A DNA stretch of 64,000 nucleotides from an uncultured Bacteroidales bacterium (GCA_902760315.1 CACWFV010000003.1:1-64000), one strand, 5' to 3'. Counted from the first letter of the stretch, positions 48,555-58,084 are shown. Translations and numbers: made by a program. The notes: a model not told the origin generated them from the letters alone.

Positions 48555-50464
48555 TGAACCGCATCAAGAAATCATTCTCGCTGAAGGTGGTGCTGTGGGT
48601 GGTCGTTATCGCCATCACCATCTTCCTGTTATCATTAGGTGTACTGTTCCGCCAGTCACGCAAACTGGTGCGCACAGAATCAGTAGAGCAAACCAACGTG
48701 GCACTGAATGCGGCCATGCAGCGCATCAGCCGCTATCTGGTGACAGCAGAAACGGCCGCCAACACCTATGCCTGGCTCGCTGAACAGTCGATGGAGGCCA
48801 ACAAGCTGCAGGAGCTGATGCGAAAAATCGTGCTGCTGAACCCCTATATTGACGGATGTGCCATCAGTACAGAACCAGGCGTCGTGCCCCACTACGAGCA
48901 GCGCTTCATGACCTTCGCCATCAGAGAGCAGGACTCCATCAGGACAGGCATAGAGCAGACGGTAGACTACTTTCGCCACGCATGGTACGACACTCCGCGC
49001 AGCCAGAAGCAGCCCTGCTGGATAGTCTTCTACGACAAGGAAAACGCGCTGGACATGGGCAAGCGGGGCATGATGGCCGCCTACAGCAAGCCACTGTACG
49101 ATGCCAAGAAGCGATTTGCGGGTGTCATCTCCGCAGAGATGGCGTTGGTACACTTGTCAAAGATAATCAGCGAGACGAAGCCCTACCCTAACAGCTACTA
49201 CATGCTGATTGACGAGCAAGGCAGATATGTGGCCCACCCGGATTCCACGCGCCTGTTCAACCATACCATCTTCAACGTAGAAAACCCGCAACGCCAGTCA
49301 GACATCATAGCCCTGGGCTACGAAATGACCAAGGGCAAACAAGGCAGCATGTTTGTCAATGTGGACGGCCAAGAATCGCTGGTGTGCTACAGACCGGTGT
49401 CGGGAACGCCATGGAGCCTGGCCATCGTATGTCCTGAGAGCGACATCCTGCAGGGCTACAACCAGCTGACGCTCATCGTCATCCCCCTGTTGCTGATTGG
49501 TCTGTTCTTGATCGTGATGAACTGCTATAAGGCTGTGACGGTATCCATCCGCCCACTGAGCCTGCTGCTGGAAACCACTCGGTCAATAGCTGAGGGCGAC
49601 ATGTCGAAGACGATACCCCACACGGAGCGAACAGACGTGATAGGCGGACTGCAAAACAGTTTTGCCACCATGCAGGAGTCGCTGAACAGCTACTTAGAAA
49701 GCATCAACGAAGCCAGCGAGCAAAACCAGCAATACAACCAAGAGCTGGAACACACCATGCAGATGGCCATGGAGAGCGAGCGCCAGAAGACCATTTTCAT
49801 TCAAAACGTGACCCACCAGATACGCACACCACTGAACATCATCATGGGTTTTGCCCAGGTGCTGAACAACATGCCCAAAGATGAAAACCCAAGTAGCGGT
49901 CTGTCGTCGGAAGAACTGAAGAACATCGTACAATCCATGACCTACAACTCGAAACAGCTGATACGCATGGTGCTCATGCTCTACGACAGTTCTGAGAATG
50001 GTCAGAAAATGACCCGCAAACTCCATATAGAAAAGGTAGCGGTAGACGCAACGATGAAGGAGATGCTGAATTATATCCACGAGGAGTCTCCTGACGTCGA
50101 TATAGCCTATAGCAACTCGCTGCCTGACGGTTTTTGCATGAATACGGACAGGCGATCCATAGGATACAGCATCTACGAACTGCTGCACAACGCCATCAAA
50201 TACTCCGACAAGCAACACATCTCGCTCGACGTGGAGCAAGAGGACGGAAGGGTGCGCTTTATCATCCAAGACACGGGAAGCGGCATTAGCGACACCAACA
50301 GGGAGCACATCTTCAACTTCTTCGTCAAGGCCGACAGGTATAGCGAGGGATTAGGCCTGGGACTGCCACTGGCCATGAGGCACGCACAGATGCTGGGTGG
50401 CCAGCTGACGCTGGACACCGGCTATCAAGAGGGATGCCGCTTTATTTTCGAGATACCTATTTAA
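48551..50464 (+). CDS. Membrane sensor histidine kinase (Cache-HAMP-HisKA-HATPase)
   Basis: A 637-residue paralogue of the preceding gene but intact. The membrane helix is at 13-32, followed by a periplasmic double-Cache domain (LLNPYIDGCAISTEPGVVPHYEQRF, NSYYMLIDEQGRYVAHPDSTRLF), a second helix near 315-340, HAMP (RSIAEGDMSKTIPHTERTDVIGG), a HisKA with phospho-acceptor His in FIQNVTHQIRTPLNIIMGF, and an ATPase with N box YELLHNAIKYSD, G1 box IQDTGSGISD and GLGLGLPLAMRHAQMLGG as G2. The start is the ATG at 48551 that overlaps the previous stop, not the upstream frame from 48407. No receiver domain and no adjacent response-regulator gene. Ligand unknown. Confidence 0.9.
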   Translation: MMNRIKKSFSLKVVLWVVVIAITIFLLSLGVLFRQSRKLVRTESVEQTNVALNAAMQRISRYLVTAETAANTYAWLAEQSMEANKLQELMRKIVLLNPYIDGCAISTEPGVVPHYEQRFMTFAIREQDSIRTGIEQTVDYFRHAWYDTPRSQKQPCWIVFYDKENALDMGKRGMMAAYSKPLYDAKKRFAGVISAEMALVHLSKIISETKPYPNSYYMLIDEQGRYVAHPDSTRLFNHTIFNVENPQRQSDIIALGYEMTKGKQGSMFVNVDGQESLVCYRPVSGTPWSLAIVCPESDILQGYNQLTLIVIPLLLIGLFLIVMNCYKAVTVSIRPLSLLLETTRSIAEGDMSKTIPHTERTDVIGGLQNSFATMQESLNSYLESINEASEQNQQYNQELEHTMQMAMESERQKTIFIQNVTHQIRTPLNIIMGFAQVLNNMPKDENPSSGLSSEELKNIVQSMTYNSKQLIRMVLMLYDSSENGQKMTRKLHIEKVAVDATMKEMLNYIHEESPDVDIAYSNSLPDGFCMNTDRRSIGYSIYELLHNAIKYSDKQHISLDVEQEDGRVRFIIQDTGSGISDTNREHIFNFFVKADRYSEGLGLGLPLAMRHAQMLGGQLTLDTGYQEGCRFIFEIPI

Positions 50465-51752
50465 CCCGTTGCATGCGCTCCACTTGCTGACGGATCACAG
50501 CCAGTGTGGTGGTGTCGGTGGCAAAGACACTGTTCAGACCCTGCGCCTCTTGCGCGGGGTCGCCTGTATAGTCGTCGCCCACCTGCCACTGCTCGTGGCG
50601 CGGACGGGCAAAGCCGCCCCAGCCCCAGAAGTTGCAGCCAGCAAACTTGCCACCCTGCTCAGCATTGTCGGCCACCAGCGAGAACACATATTTATAATAG
50701 CCGTCGCGCCCGTTTGTCGGGGTGTCGAGCGTGAACTTAAAGCCGTCACGCGGATAGCCGAACTCCTCCATGACCAAGGGTTTGTTCAGACTGTCGCAGA
50801 TGGCCAGGTGGCGGTCTATGTAGTCCTTGGTATTCTGGCAGGCCCGTGGCAGATGCTCCACCAGCGAGTCGGGCTTAGCCCAGCCCCAGTTGTAGGGCCA
50901 CAGGTGGATGTTGCAGTAGTCTATGTTCTTGTCGGCGCAGATGCGGGCATAGCTGTCGTAGTCGTTCTCACAGCCCCACGAGCCCTCGCTACCTACGGAG
51001 ATGAGATGGTTCTTGTCGAGCGAACGAATCAGTGCAGAAGCCTCAGCCAGCCACTTCTCGAAGGCGGGCAGCGCCTCACGCGAGAAGGCGCGCGGCTCGT
51101 TGCCTATCTGCCACGACATGATGGCGGGGTCGTCTGTATACTTCACGCCAGTATAGCGGTTGGTGCGTGACAGGATATAGCGCACATGGTCGTAGAACAG
51201 CTGGTGGGCCTTCTCGTTGGTAGCATACTGAGCCATGGCCTCCATGAAGGCCGGATAGCCCACCTCGTCGGGCCGTGGCTGACGGCCCAAACCTGCATGC
51301 TCCAGGTAGAAGCCGTAACCCCCACTCCACTCCCACGAGTTGTTCAGGTAGAGCACGGCCACCATGTCTCGCTTGCCCATCTCCATCAGCAGGTAGTCCA
51401 GACCAGCCAGGATGGTATCGTTATAGACGCCGGGCGACACCTGCAGCGTAGGCTCCACCTTGGTCTTGACGCCACGCTCACCATCGGCACCCACCAGGAT
51501 GCGCAGGTTGTCGATGCCCATGCGCTTCATCTCGTCCAGCTCGCGCACCAGACGCTGACGGTCACCACCCTGGCCTTCGGAGCCGAGGATGGCACCATAC
51601 CAGAAGTTGGTGCCGACATAATAGTAAGGTTTGTCACCACGCATGAAGTGTCCGTTCTCCACACGCACGAATTCTGCATCGACGGCAGCCTGCTGCTTGC
51701 AAGCACCCAGTAGCGTTAAGGTCGCAAGGACCAGAAAGAATAGCTTTTTCAT
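50457..51752 (-). CDS. GH5-family beta-mannanase lipoprotein
   Basis: A 431-residue enzyme with a lipoprotein signal (MKKLFFLVLATLTLLGAC, Cys18). The barrel shows FYYVGTNFWYGAIL-like substrate-binding start (here KPYYYVGTNFWYGAILGSEG), LYLNNSWEWSGGYGFYLEHAG, acid/base Glu in MSWQIGNEPRAFS, NIHLWPYNWGWAKP, and nucleophile Glu in LVMEEFGYPRDG, followed by CNFWGWGG. The pattern fits GH5_7 mannanases. Its gene is far from the main mannan locus but probably contributes to it. The end overlaps the convergent kinase gene by 8 bases; its start overlaps the stop of the sugar-kinase gene (ATGA). Confidence 0.88.
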   Translation of the reverse strand: MKKLFFLVLATLTLLGACKQQAAVDAEFVRVENGHFMRGDKPYYYVGTNFWYGAILGSEGQGGDRQRLVRELDEMKRMGIDNLRILVGADGERGVKTKVEPTLQVSPGVYNDTILAGLDYLLMEMGKRDMVAVLYLNNSWEWSGGYGFYLEHAGLGRQPRPDEVGYPAFMEAMAQYATNEKAHQLFYDHVRYILSRTNRYTGVKYTDDPAIMSWQIGNEPRAFSREALPAFEKWLAEASALIRSLDKNHLISVGSEGSWGCENDYDSYARICADKNIDYCNIHLWPYNWGWAKPDSLVEHLPRACQNTKDYIDRHLAICDSLNKPLVMEEFGYPRDGFKFTLDTPTNGRDGYYKYVFSLVADNAEQGGKFAGCNFWGWGGFARPRHEQWQVGDDYTGDPAQEAQGLNSVFATDTTTLAVIRQQVERMQRVK

Positions 51753-52654
51753 GACATACTATGATAAGTGAGCAGGCCCTCCATGGGACTTTGCAAAATG
51801 TTTCCTATAGTGAAACCCTCGGCGCGGGCTGCCTCCACGAGTTGCTCACGGTAGTGGTGAGCCATGGAGCCCACGAAATGTACCGGCAGGTCGGGACGGC
51901 CGTAGGGCACGATGTTCTTGCGGAAGAAGTCGCGGAAGTTACCGACGACGAGCTGGCTGACAAGTGGATTGCCGATATGCTCCATGATGAAAGGCGAGAA
52001 GGACGCCAGGTAGCGGTTGGCCATGGGTTCGCGATAGACTTTCTGGATGATGTCGCTCAGCTGCGTCTTGTTCTTCTTCAAGAACTCATCACGCACGTCG
52101 GCTAAGGCAGGATTCTTGAAGATGGCATTCAGAAACAGGCGTCCCAGCACAGCACCACTGCCCTCGTCGCCAAGGATATATCCCAAGGCCGGCGTGTTTT
52201 GCACAATCTGCTCGCCATCGTAGAGACAACTGTTGGCGCCCGTACCCAGGATGCAGGCCATGCCAGCCTCGCGCTGACAGAGCGCACGGGCTGCCGCCAT
52301 CAGGTCGCTGTGTATCTCGACGGTCTTGGGCGACAGCTCTTCCACCATCAACTGACTCATCATGGGCACTTGGGCCGGCGTGCAACCGCTGCCATAGAAA
52401 TAGAGGTGCAGATTCTGCAACAGGGGATTCTCCAGCACCCCCGACTCGATGAGTTTAGCACGTGGAAAACTGGAAAGCTGGGGCAGCAACTCGCGCTCTA
52501 GAATCTGACGGATGTCGCCAGCAGTCTGGTGGATGGGGGTAATGCCCTGGGTATGAAAGGTGGCAATGACGTCACCGGGCAACTGAGGTTCAGTAGCGTG
52601 CAGTAGCGTCCAGTCTGTCTTGGTGCTGCCGCTGTCGGCAATAAGTATCATCAT
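51749..52654 (-). CDS. BadF/BadG-type sugar kinase (N-acetylglucosamine-kinase-like)
   Basis: A 301-residue cytosolic ASKHA-fold kinase. Phosphate-1 loop ILIADSGSTKTDWTLL, adenosine and phosphate-2 loops ILGTGANSCLYDG and YILGDEGSGAVLG, and the C-terminal VHFVGSMAHHYREQL as the adenosine motif. Members phosphorylate amino sugars or hexoses. Coupling by ATGA to a GH5 mannanase suggests use on mannose or glucose released from mannan, but the family's known substrates are mostly amino sugars, so this remains open. A -7 box lies upstream at 52685-52678. Confidence 0.8.
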   Translation of the reverse strand: MMILIADSGSTKTDWTLLHATEPQLPGDVIATFHTQGITPIHQTAGDIRQILERELLPQLSSFPRAKLIESGVLENPLLQNLHLYFYGSGCTPAQVPMMSQLMVEELSPKTVEIHSDLMAAARALCQREAGMACILGTGANSCLYDGEQIVQNTPALGYILGDEGSGAVLGRLFLNAIFKNPALADVRDEFLKKNKTQLSDIIQKVYREPMANRYLASFSPFIMEHIGNPLVSQLVVGNFRDFFRKNIVPYGRPDLPVHFVGSMAHHYREQLVEAARAEGFTIGNILQSPMEGLLTYHSMS

Positions 52655-52677
52655 TTTCTATTGTTTGTATTTTGCTA

Positions 52678-52685
52678 CAAAGTTA
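52678..52685 (-). promoter_or_regulatory. -7 box of the sugar kinase - GH5 operon
   Basis: TAACTTTG on the minus strand, 23 bases before the ATG at 52654. The rest of the 183-base gap to the Fic gene holds no frame that I can support. Confidence 0.6.
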
Positions 52686-52837
52686 CAAAAAAAGTGAGAG
52701 ATATGCAAAAGAAAAGCGGTTTTTCTTACCTTTTCCGAGTGAATAAATAGTATCAATCCTCAGAACATCGAAGAATCCAGCTGGATAGTAGTTTTTATGA
52801 TTGGAACTCTTTCCTAAGATAGCACAAATACACTTGA

Positions 52838-54346
52838 TTAAGCAAGCAAATCTGCTATTAGTTTTGTGAAGTCTGTAATATCGCCCTCAATGCTGGCCTT
52901 CTCCAATGCTTGCATATAATAGTCTCGTCTTTCTACTGGAATAATCGTCCATGAATAGCCCCCAGTGGAAAGCATCGTGTTCATGATGAAGCGACTCATT
53001 CTGCCATTCCCATCATTATAGGGGTGTATAAAACTAAACAGGAAATGCCCAAGGATGGCCCTGACGGCTGGATGCTTTTCTTCTCGTAGCAAACGGAAGT
53101 ACTCAGGCATAGCATCACGAACAGCTTCATAATTCATAGGTGTATGTCGTGAACCTCGGATATACACAGGACGGTTGCGGTAGCCAACAATGGCTGACGG
53201 TTTAAAAAGACCTGCGGCTACCATTGGTTGCCACATTTCAAAATACCAGTTTCCGTGGTCATTGTCAACTGCTGTTCCTGCAACTGTTCCTTCTACAATC
53301 TTTGCAATAGTGTTTTTTACGGCTTGGAATGCCTGATAATAACCTCTGGCTACCAGTGCATTATGAGCCTCTTTGTCTTCTTCTTTAGGATTCCATTTGC
53401 CACTTTTTACTTTCTCTATCAGTTCATCAGACACTCTATAACCTTCGATCGACAAAGAATGATAGGCATCCTCTGTATATTTGTCATCCAGTTGCTTAAG
53501 TAATTGGTTAATATCGGTAGGCTCTGAAGATGGGGATGGAAAATTGCTGATAATCGTTTGTCGCATTTTGCTCCACATGAGCGATATCCGTGCAACGTGT
53601 GGTGAAATGGGGAAGGGAGAAATGCTCTCCACCTTATCCTCAAAAGGGTCTTCTTCACGCACGTCGTATCCCAGACGTTTCATAAGCCCAAGGATGTTAT
53701 TTGCTATTTTATCTCTGCCTATATTACGAAAAGCCCCAACAAGACGTCCTGCACGGGTGCTTGCTCCTTCGTCAGCAAGAATTCCGCATATTTCTGATTC
53801 GTCTTTCACCATTTGAAGACAGGTTCTTGCAGAAATTGGGTTCTGACGGAAATAGGTAGGTGACACAAAAACCAGTGCTTCTGCTAAAGTGTACATTTGT
53901 ACACCAAATTCAGAATGGGTGTATATGGAAGATGGCAATTTAGCTTTTAGGTTGAACAAACTTGTGCCATATAGTAATGATGTGACGTTGTTGTTCCCAT
54001 CCGGATTACGTATGATGGTCTGTATAGGAACCGTTGTATTGCCTGAATGAAGGTCAAGTGACTGTTCTGCAGTCAGGCTCCAGTTTTTGCCAAAACGTGA
54101 AGCACAATACTTGGACATGAACGCCCAGAAGGAGGTGTACCAGTCTGTGGAGTCACCCTCCATGCCTGGACGTGAGGCTATATACCATCCTTTTACAACT
54201 TCTTTTAACCACCCTTCACGCAATAGACGGGTCAAGTGTACCCTGCTCAGTTGTTCTGTTCCGTGAAGAACAACAAAGTTTTCCGCATCTTGGAGTTGTT
54301 TCAGTTGTTCTAAGGACTCTGCAACTTTTTCTACTATTGTTGCCAT
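52838..54346 (-). CDS. Fic protein with N-terminal AbiEi-like antitoxin domain
   Basis: A 502-residue protein. Residues about 15-85 resemble the winged-helix AbiEi antitoxin domain (FVVLHGTEQLSRVHLTRLLREGWLKEVVKGWYIAS), followed by a long AbiEi-C-like region (MYTLAEALVFVSPTYF). The inhibitory helix motif (S/T)xxxE(G/N) is present as SLSIEG at 297-302. The Fic core follows with the active site HPYNDGNGR at 441-449 in the loop FIHPYNDGNGRMSRFI. Fic enzymes transfer AMP (or other groups) from nucleotides to target proteins; the inhibitory helix in the same chain suggests that activity is held back. The leader carries repeats, which may be the operator of the winged-helix domain. Confidence 0.85.
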   Translation of the reverse strand: MATIVEKVAESLEQLKQLQDAENFVVLHGTEQLSRVHLTRLLREGWLKEVVKGWYIASRPGMEGDSTDWYTSFWAFMSKYCASRFGKNWSLTAEQSLDLHSGNTTVPIQTIIRNPDGNNNVTSLLYGTSLFNLKAKLPSSIYTHSEFGVQMYTLAEALVFVSPTYFRQNPISARTCLQMVKDESEICGILADEGASTRAGRLVGAFRNIGRDKIANNILGLMKRLGYDVREEDPFEDKVESISPFPISPHVARISLMWSKMRQTIISNFPSPSSEPTDINQLLKQLDDKYTEDAYHSLSIEGYRVSDELIEKVKSGKWNPKEEDKEAHNALVARGYYQAFQAVKNTIAKIVEGTVAGTAVDNDHGNWYFEMWQPMVAAGLFKPSAIVGYRNRPVYIRGSRHTPMNYEAVRDAMPEYFRLLREEKHPAVRAILGHFLFSFIHPYNDGNGRMSRFIMNTMLSTGGYSWTIIPVERRDYYMQALEKASIEGDITDFTKLIADLLA

Positions 54347-54361
54347 TTCAACTTATGTTTT

Positions 54362-54461
54362 ATTACACGCTGTTTGTTAAAGTGGAACCACACGTCTTTT
54401 CCTACCGTGCCTTTACACGTCTTTTTCTGCGTTCAGTTACACGTTATTTTGTGCAAAGGTA
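54362..54461 (-). promoter_or_regulatory. Fic leader with -7 box and repeated (A/G)CGTGTAA-type sites
   Basis: The -7 box is TACCTTTG at 54461-54454 (minus). Between it and the ATG lie four related sites, on the plus strand TTACACGC, CACACGTCTTTTC, TTACACGTCTTTTTC and TTACACGTTATTTT, about 20-30 bases apart. They may be binding sites for the protein's own winged-helix domain. Confidence 0.5.
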
Positions 54462-54700
54462 CAAATTTTCTATAAAATAAACAAATGTAAGAAAGAAAAT
54501 GGCAAAAAAGTATATCCAGGTCGGCACACAGAGACAGGCTGAGCCGCTTCAAAGACAGGCTGAAAACGGAGATTACCAGCTGTATAACGGACCCTAGAAC
54601 GGCTGAGAAATTCGGAAATGAGATTTACAAACAATATGCGATTTTATCCAAAATTGTGAAATAAATCATCATTCATAACGAATTATTGGGAATTATTTTT
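54462..54700. other. Intergenic stretch, possible gene debris
   Basis: A frame without a start codon is open from 54491 to 54663 and reads RLSRFKDRLKTEITSCITDP followed by RTAEKFGNEIYKQYAILSKI. It looks protein-like but has no start and no recognised family. Otherwise the stretch holds nothing clear. Confidence 0.3.
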
Positions 54701-54708
54701 TAATTTTG
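54701..54708 (+). promoter_or_regulatory. -7 box of the MscS-type gene
   Basis: TAATTTTG, 37 bases before the ATG at 54746. Confidence 0.55.
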
Positions 54709-54745
54709 CAGAGAATTTAAGGAAACAAGAGAGAAATAAGGTAGA

Positions 54746-57067
54746 ATGAAAAGGATATTGACCATCTTGCTGGTATTGCTCAGCGTGCTCCATGCAAATG
54801 CTGTATTAAAAGAGAAAGACCTGCAACAGACCCTGCAGATATTGCGCACAGAGCTGACCACATACCACCGTGAACTGTCGCAACAGATAGAGATGAACCG
54901 CAAGCAGAGCGAGCAGGTACGCCAGCGACTGATGGAGACCATGCAGCGCTCTAACCAGAACTCACTGATGCTGTATTCGCAGAAGTTGGACTACGTCTTC
55001 GACCTGACATACGCTTGCCACGAGGCTACCGAACAGTATCACGACTTCAAGCGCCAACAGTTGCCTTTCCAGATTTTCATGGACAAGATTGACGCCGAGA
55101 TAGCGCGCTACGACTCGCTCATCACATCGCTGAAGTCCATGCCCGTCAGTCTGCTGGACGACAGGGGCAAGACGGACCGCAACGTCTGCATGACGCTGGC
55201 TACCAATATTCGCAACTCACTGGAGGAGAACCACGCCACGCTGAAAGACTACATCCGCTACTACGACATGACGGAGAAGCGGCTGAGCAATCTGAACGAC
55301 TATGCCCAGAAGCGCTACACGGACATACAGACCAACATCTTCAAAAACGGGGGCGACAGCTACTTCACCATTCTGAAAAGCTGGAACCGCTATTGGCGCA
55401 TGATGGAGCGTACGGTAGAGAAGAAATACCAGCCCAATGCCCACTCGCAGTGGGACAGCCGCTGGATTTTCGGACTGTTCCTCTCCATTGTCTTCTACGC
55501 CGTCATTGCCACGCTGCTCAACTTCCTGGCCATACGCTATGTGGTGCCGAAGCGGCTCCGTACCGAGGAATTCATGAAGAAGCGTGCCTGCATCACCATG
55601 GCCACCACAACGGTGACCTTTGCCATCATCCTGGGACTCATGCTGGCCTTGGTAGACCAAAACTTCATCATCATGGCGTCAAACCTGCTGGTGGAGTATG
55701 CCTGGCTGATGGGCGTCATCCTCATCTCCCTGCTGCTGCGTGTCAATGGTGACCAGATTAAGAGTGCCTTCCGCATCTACACACCGCTGATGTTTGTCAC
55801 CTTCCTGGTCATCGGCATCCGCATCATCCTGATACCCAACGAACTGGTGAACATGGTGTTCCCGCCCATTCTGTTGGCATGTGCCCTATGGCAATGGAAC
55901 GTCATCCGGCGCCATAACAGAAACGTGCCACGCTGGGACATGTTCTACACCTACATATCGCTGTTCGTGTTCCTGGTCAGTGTGGTGTGCTCATGGAGCG
56001 GCTACACGCTGCTGGCCGTACAGATACTCATCTGGTGGATTATGCAGCTGACCTGCATACTGACCATCACCTGCGTCAGCGGCTACATCAAGCTCTATGG
56101 CGAGCGCCACAACTTCAGCCAGCACCCCATCACCAAGACCTGGTTCTACAATTTCCTGTACCAGGTGCTGCTGCCCATCATGGGCGTGGCTTCGGTCATG
56201 ATCAGCATCTACTGGGCTGCTGACGTCTTCAACCTGAGCGACCTGTGCTGGAAAATCTTCAAGACGAAGTTTGTAGACCTGAAGAACTTCAAGTTGAGCA
56301 TACTGACCCTGGCCATGGTCATCACCCTGTGGTTCATCTTCTCCTACGTCAACCGCACCACGCTGAAACTGCTGCGGCTGCACTTCGAGAGCAAGGACCC
56401 CGACACGGCAGCCAGCCGCGAGGTCATGGGCAAGAACGTGCTGCAGGTGTTGGTATGGGGCTCGTGGTTTCTCATCACCATGGGCATTCTGGGCATCTCC
56501 ATGGAGTGGCTGATGGTCATTACCGGTGGTTTGTCAACAGGTATCGGTTTCGCCTCCAAGGACATCATCGAGAACATCTACTACGGCGTGTCACTGATGA
56601 CGGGACGCATCAAGGTGGGCGACCTGGTAGAGATAGAAGGCACCACGGGCCGCGTCACCAGCATCAGCTATACGTCGACAGTCATCGAGGCACTGACGGG
56701 CGAGGTCATTACCTTCCAGAACGCGCAGCTGTTTACCAAGAACTACAAGAACCTGACGCGCAACCACGGCTACGTGCTGCAGATACTGACCTATGGCGTA
56801 GCCTACGGCAGCAATCTGGCCCAAGTGAAAGAACTGATAGAGAAGACGCTCAACGACATGCAGTTGCCGGGCACCGACCCCACGAAGCCCATCACCACCC
56901 GCGTCTACGAACTGGGCGACTCCAGCGTCAACTTCAAGCTCTTTGTGTGGACGGAGGCACTCATGCGCAACGTGGTCGCCAGCCAGGTGCTGGCAGCCAT
57001 CTACGACACGCTGAACCAGAACAACATTGAGATACCGTTCCCACAGCAGGACGTACACATCAAATAA
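54746..57067 (+). CDS. Large MscS-family mechanosensitive channel
   Basis: A 773-residue protein. Signal peptide 1-19, a periplasmic coiled-coil region to about residue 225 (LQQTLQILRTELTTYHRELSQQIEMNRKQSEQVRQRLM), some eleven membrane helices, then the MscS core near 590-700: ITGGLSTGIGFASKDIIENIYYGV is the pore-lining helix with its glycine/alanine pattern, followed by the beta domain MTGRIKVGDLVEIEGTTGRVTSISYTSTVIEALTGEVITFQNAQLFTKNYKNL. It belongs to the MscK/YbdG-like long group. It opens on membrane tension and protects against osmotic down-shock. Monocistronic with its own promoter. Confidence 0.9.
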   Translation: MKRILTILLVLLSVLHANAVLKEKDLQQTLQILRTELTTYHRELSQQIEMNRKQSEQVRQRLMETMQRSNQNSLMLYSQKLDYVFDLTYACHEATEQYHDFKRQQLPFQIFMDKIDAEIARYDSLITSLKSMPVSLLDDRGKTDRNVCMTLATNIRNSLEENHATLKDYIRYYDMTEKRLSNLNDYAQKRYTDIQTNIFKNGGDSYFTILKSWNRYWRMMERTVEKKYQPNAHSQWDSRWIFGLFLSIVFYAVIATLLNFLAIRYVVPKRLRTEEFMKKRACITMATTTVTFAIILGLMLALVDQNFIIMASNLLVEYAWLMGVILISLLLRVNGDQIKSAFRIYTPLMFVTFLVIGIRIILIPNELVNMVFPPILLACALWQWNVIRRHNRNVPRWDMFYTYISLFVFLVSVVCSWSGYTLLAVQILIWWIMQLTCILTITCVSGYIKLYGERHNFSQHPITKTWFYNFLYQVLLPIMGVASVMISIYWAADVFNLSDLCWKIFKTKFVDLKNFKLSILTLAMVITLWFIFSYVNRTTLKLLRLHFESKDPDTAASREVMGKNVLQVLVWGSWFLITMGILGISMEWLMVITGGLSTGIGFASKDIIENIYYGVSLMTGRIKVGDLVEIEGTTGRVTSISYTSTVIEALTGEVITFQNAQLFTKNYKNLTRNHGYVLQILTYGVAYGSNLAQVKELIEKTLNDMQLPGTDPTKPITTRVYELGDSSVNFKLFVWTEALMRNVVASQVLAAIYDTLNQNNIEIPFPQQDVHIK

Positions 57068-57208
57068 ACACCCGACAGAGCCAATCAACCAACGAAAGCT
57101 ACCACTATGAAAATCTACTAAACCACCAGAAGCGGTTCCTGTCTGGGCTGCAGTACGGTGACCACCTACGTAGAGAGTGCTACAGGTGTGGCTAGAACAA
57201 ACAAAATT

Positions 57209-57241
57209 CCGCCCGACTCCCCGTGAGAGGGAATCGGGCGG
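57209..57241. terminator. Bidirectional terminator hairpin
   Basis: Thirteen-base arms CCGCCCGACTCCC / GGGAATCGGGCGG with one G-T pair, followed by TATTTGTTTTT on the plus side. It lies between the MscS gene and the convergent porin gene. In the gap before it, ATG at 57105 opens only MKIY then a stop; the same frame continues as GCSTVTTYVESATG, maybe a dead small lipoprotein. Confidence 0.8.
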
Positions 57242-57280
57242 ACTATTTGTTTTTGTTATTCTATCAGCTAACCTGCTTGA

Positions 57281-57820
57281 TTAGAAGTTGTAGTAAGCAC
57301 CGAAGCTGATAGCGTTGGTCAGGTCGAAACCGAAGCTGTTAGAGCGGACAACGTCCTTCATCCAAGAGTGGGTGTAAGTCAGACCCTTGCCCAGGTGAGC
57401 AACCAGGCCAACCTTGTCAGAAACAGCGTAAGCAATACCGGGCTTTACGAATACACCGAAAGCATTCACGTTGTCGTCAATACCCTGTGTGTGAACGGTT
57501 GCATAAGACAGACCACCGTCAACGAACACAGAGAAGTTACCAGCCTTGCAGAAGGTGTAACGGGCATAGGGCTCAATGCCGAAGGTGTTGGTAATAGCAC
57601 CGTTAGCGGGGTTGTTGTGGCTGTAAGTCAGAGCAACAGCTACAGAGAGGTTCTCGTCGAGGTTATAACCAATCTCAGGGGAGATGGTGAAAACGTTGTC
57701 TGAGTTGTCATTACCATTAATGTGATTAGTGCTGAAAGACAGCGAACCGCCAACCCAAGTCTGAGCGTTCATGGTAGCTGCTACACATACGGCAGCCAGC
57801 GTCATCATAATCTTCTTCAT
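57281..57820 (-). CDS. Small outer-membrane beta-barrel (porin family) protein
   Basis: A 179-residue protein with a signal peptide (1-19, MKKIMMTLAAVCVAATMNAQ), then alternating beta-strands typical of an eight-stranded OmpA/OmpX-like barrel: TWVGGSLSFSTN, VFTISPEIGYNLDENLSVAVALTYSH, FGIEPYARYTF, NFSVFVDGGLSYATVH, FGVFVKPGIAYAVSDKVGLVAHLG, ending in ISFGAYYNF with the terminal phenylalanine required for barrel insertion. Codon and strand structure look like a highly expressed surface protein. The upstream -7 box is at 57914-57907, giving an 80-base leader. Confidence 0.85.
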   Translation of the reverse strand: MKKIMMTLAAVCVAATMNAQTWVGGSLSFSTNHINGNDNSDNVFTISPEIGYNLDENLSVAVALTYSHNNPANGAITNTFGIEPYARYTFCKAGNFSVFVDGGLSYATVHTQGIDDNVNAFGVFVKPGIAYAVSDKVGLVAHLGKGLTYTHSWMKDVVRSNSFGFDLTNAISFGAYYNF

Positions 57821-57906
57821 AGTTTTTTTCTTTTTTAATAGATTAATGAATACAATACTTTACTTTTTTATATGTTTGTCTTAACGATTTTTTTGTTTTG
57901 ACGCTG

Positions 57907-58048
57907 CAAAGTTAAAGAGAAAAAACTTGACTGCGACAAATATTTTCCGACAAAATGCCCTTTTCTGCCAATTCATTGACGAAAATCAAGTAAACAAGGG
58001 GAAAAGTGCAAAAAAATTTGCATTTTCCGTTACTTCTTCGTATCTTTG
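57907..58048. promoter_or_regulatory. Divergent promoters of the porin and kdsA genes
   Basis: Minus -7 box TAACTTTG at 57914-57907 for the barrel protein. For kdsA, TTTG at 58017-58020, a 20-base spacer and TATCTTTG at 58041-58048 form a near-perfect Bacteroidota promoter, 37 bases before the ATG. Confidence 0.75.
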
Positions 58049-58084
58049 CGTGGAAAAACCATGCTAATGTAATAGAAGACACTC

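Noticed and set aside
57105..57181. Small lipoprotein frame with a stop after four codons (MKIY, then GCSTVTTYVESATG)
   Set aside because: It may be debris, but no start gives the longer reading and there is no family match; mentioned only within the gap note.
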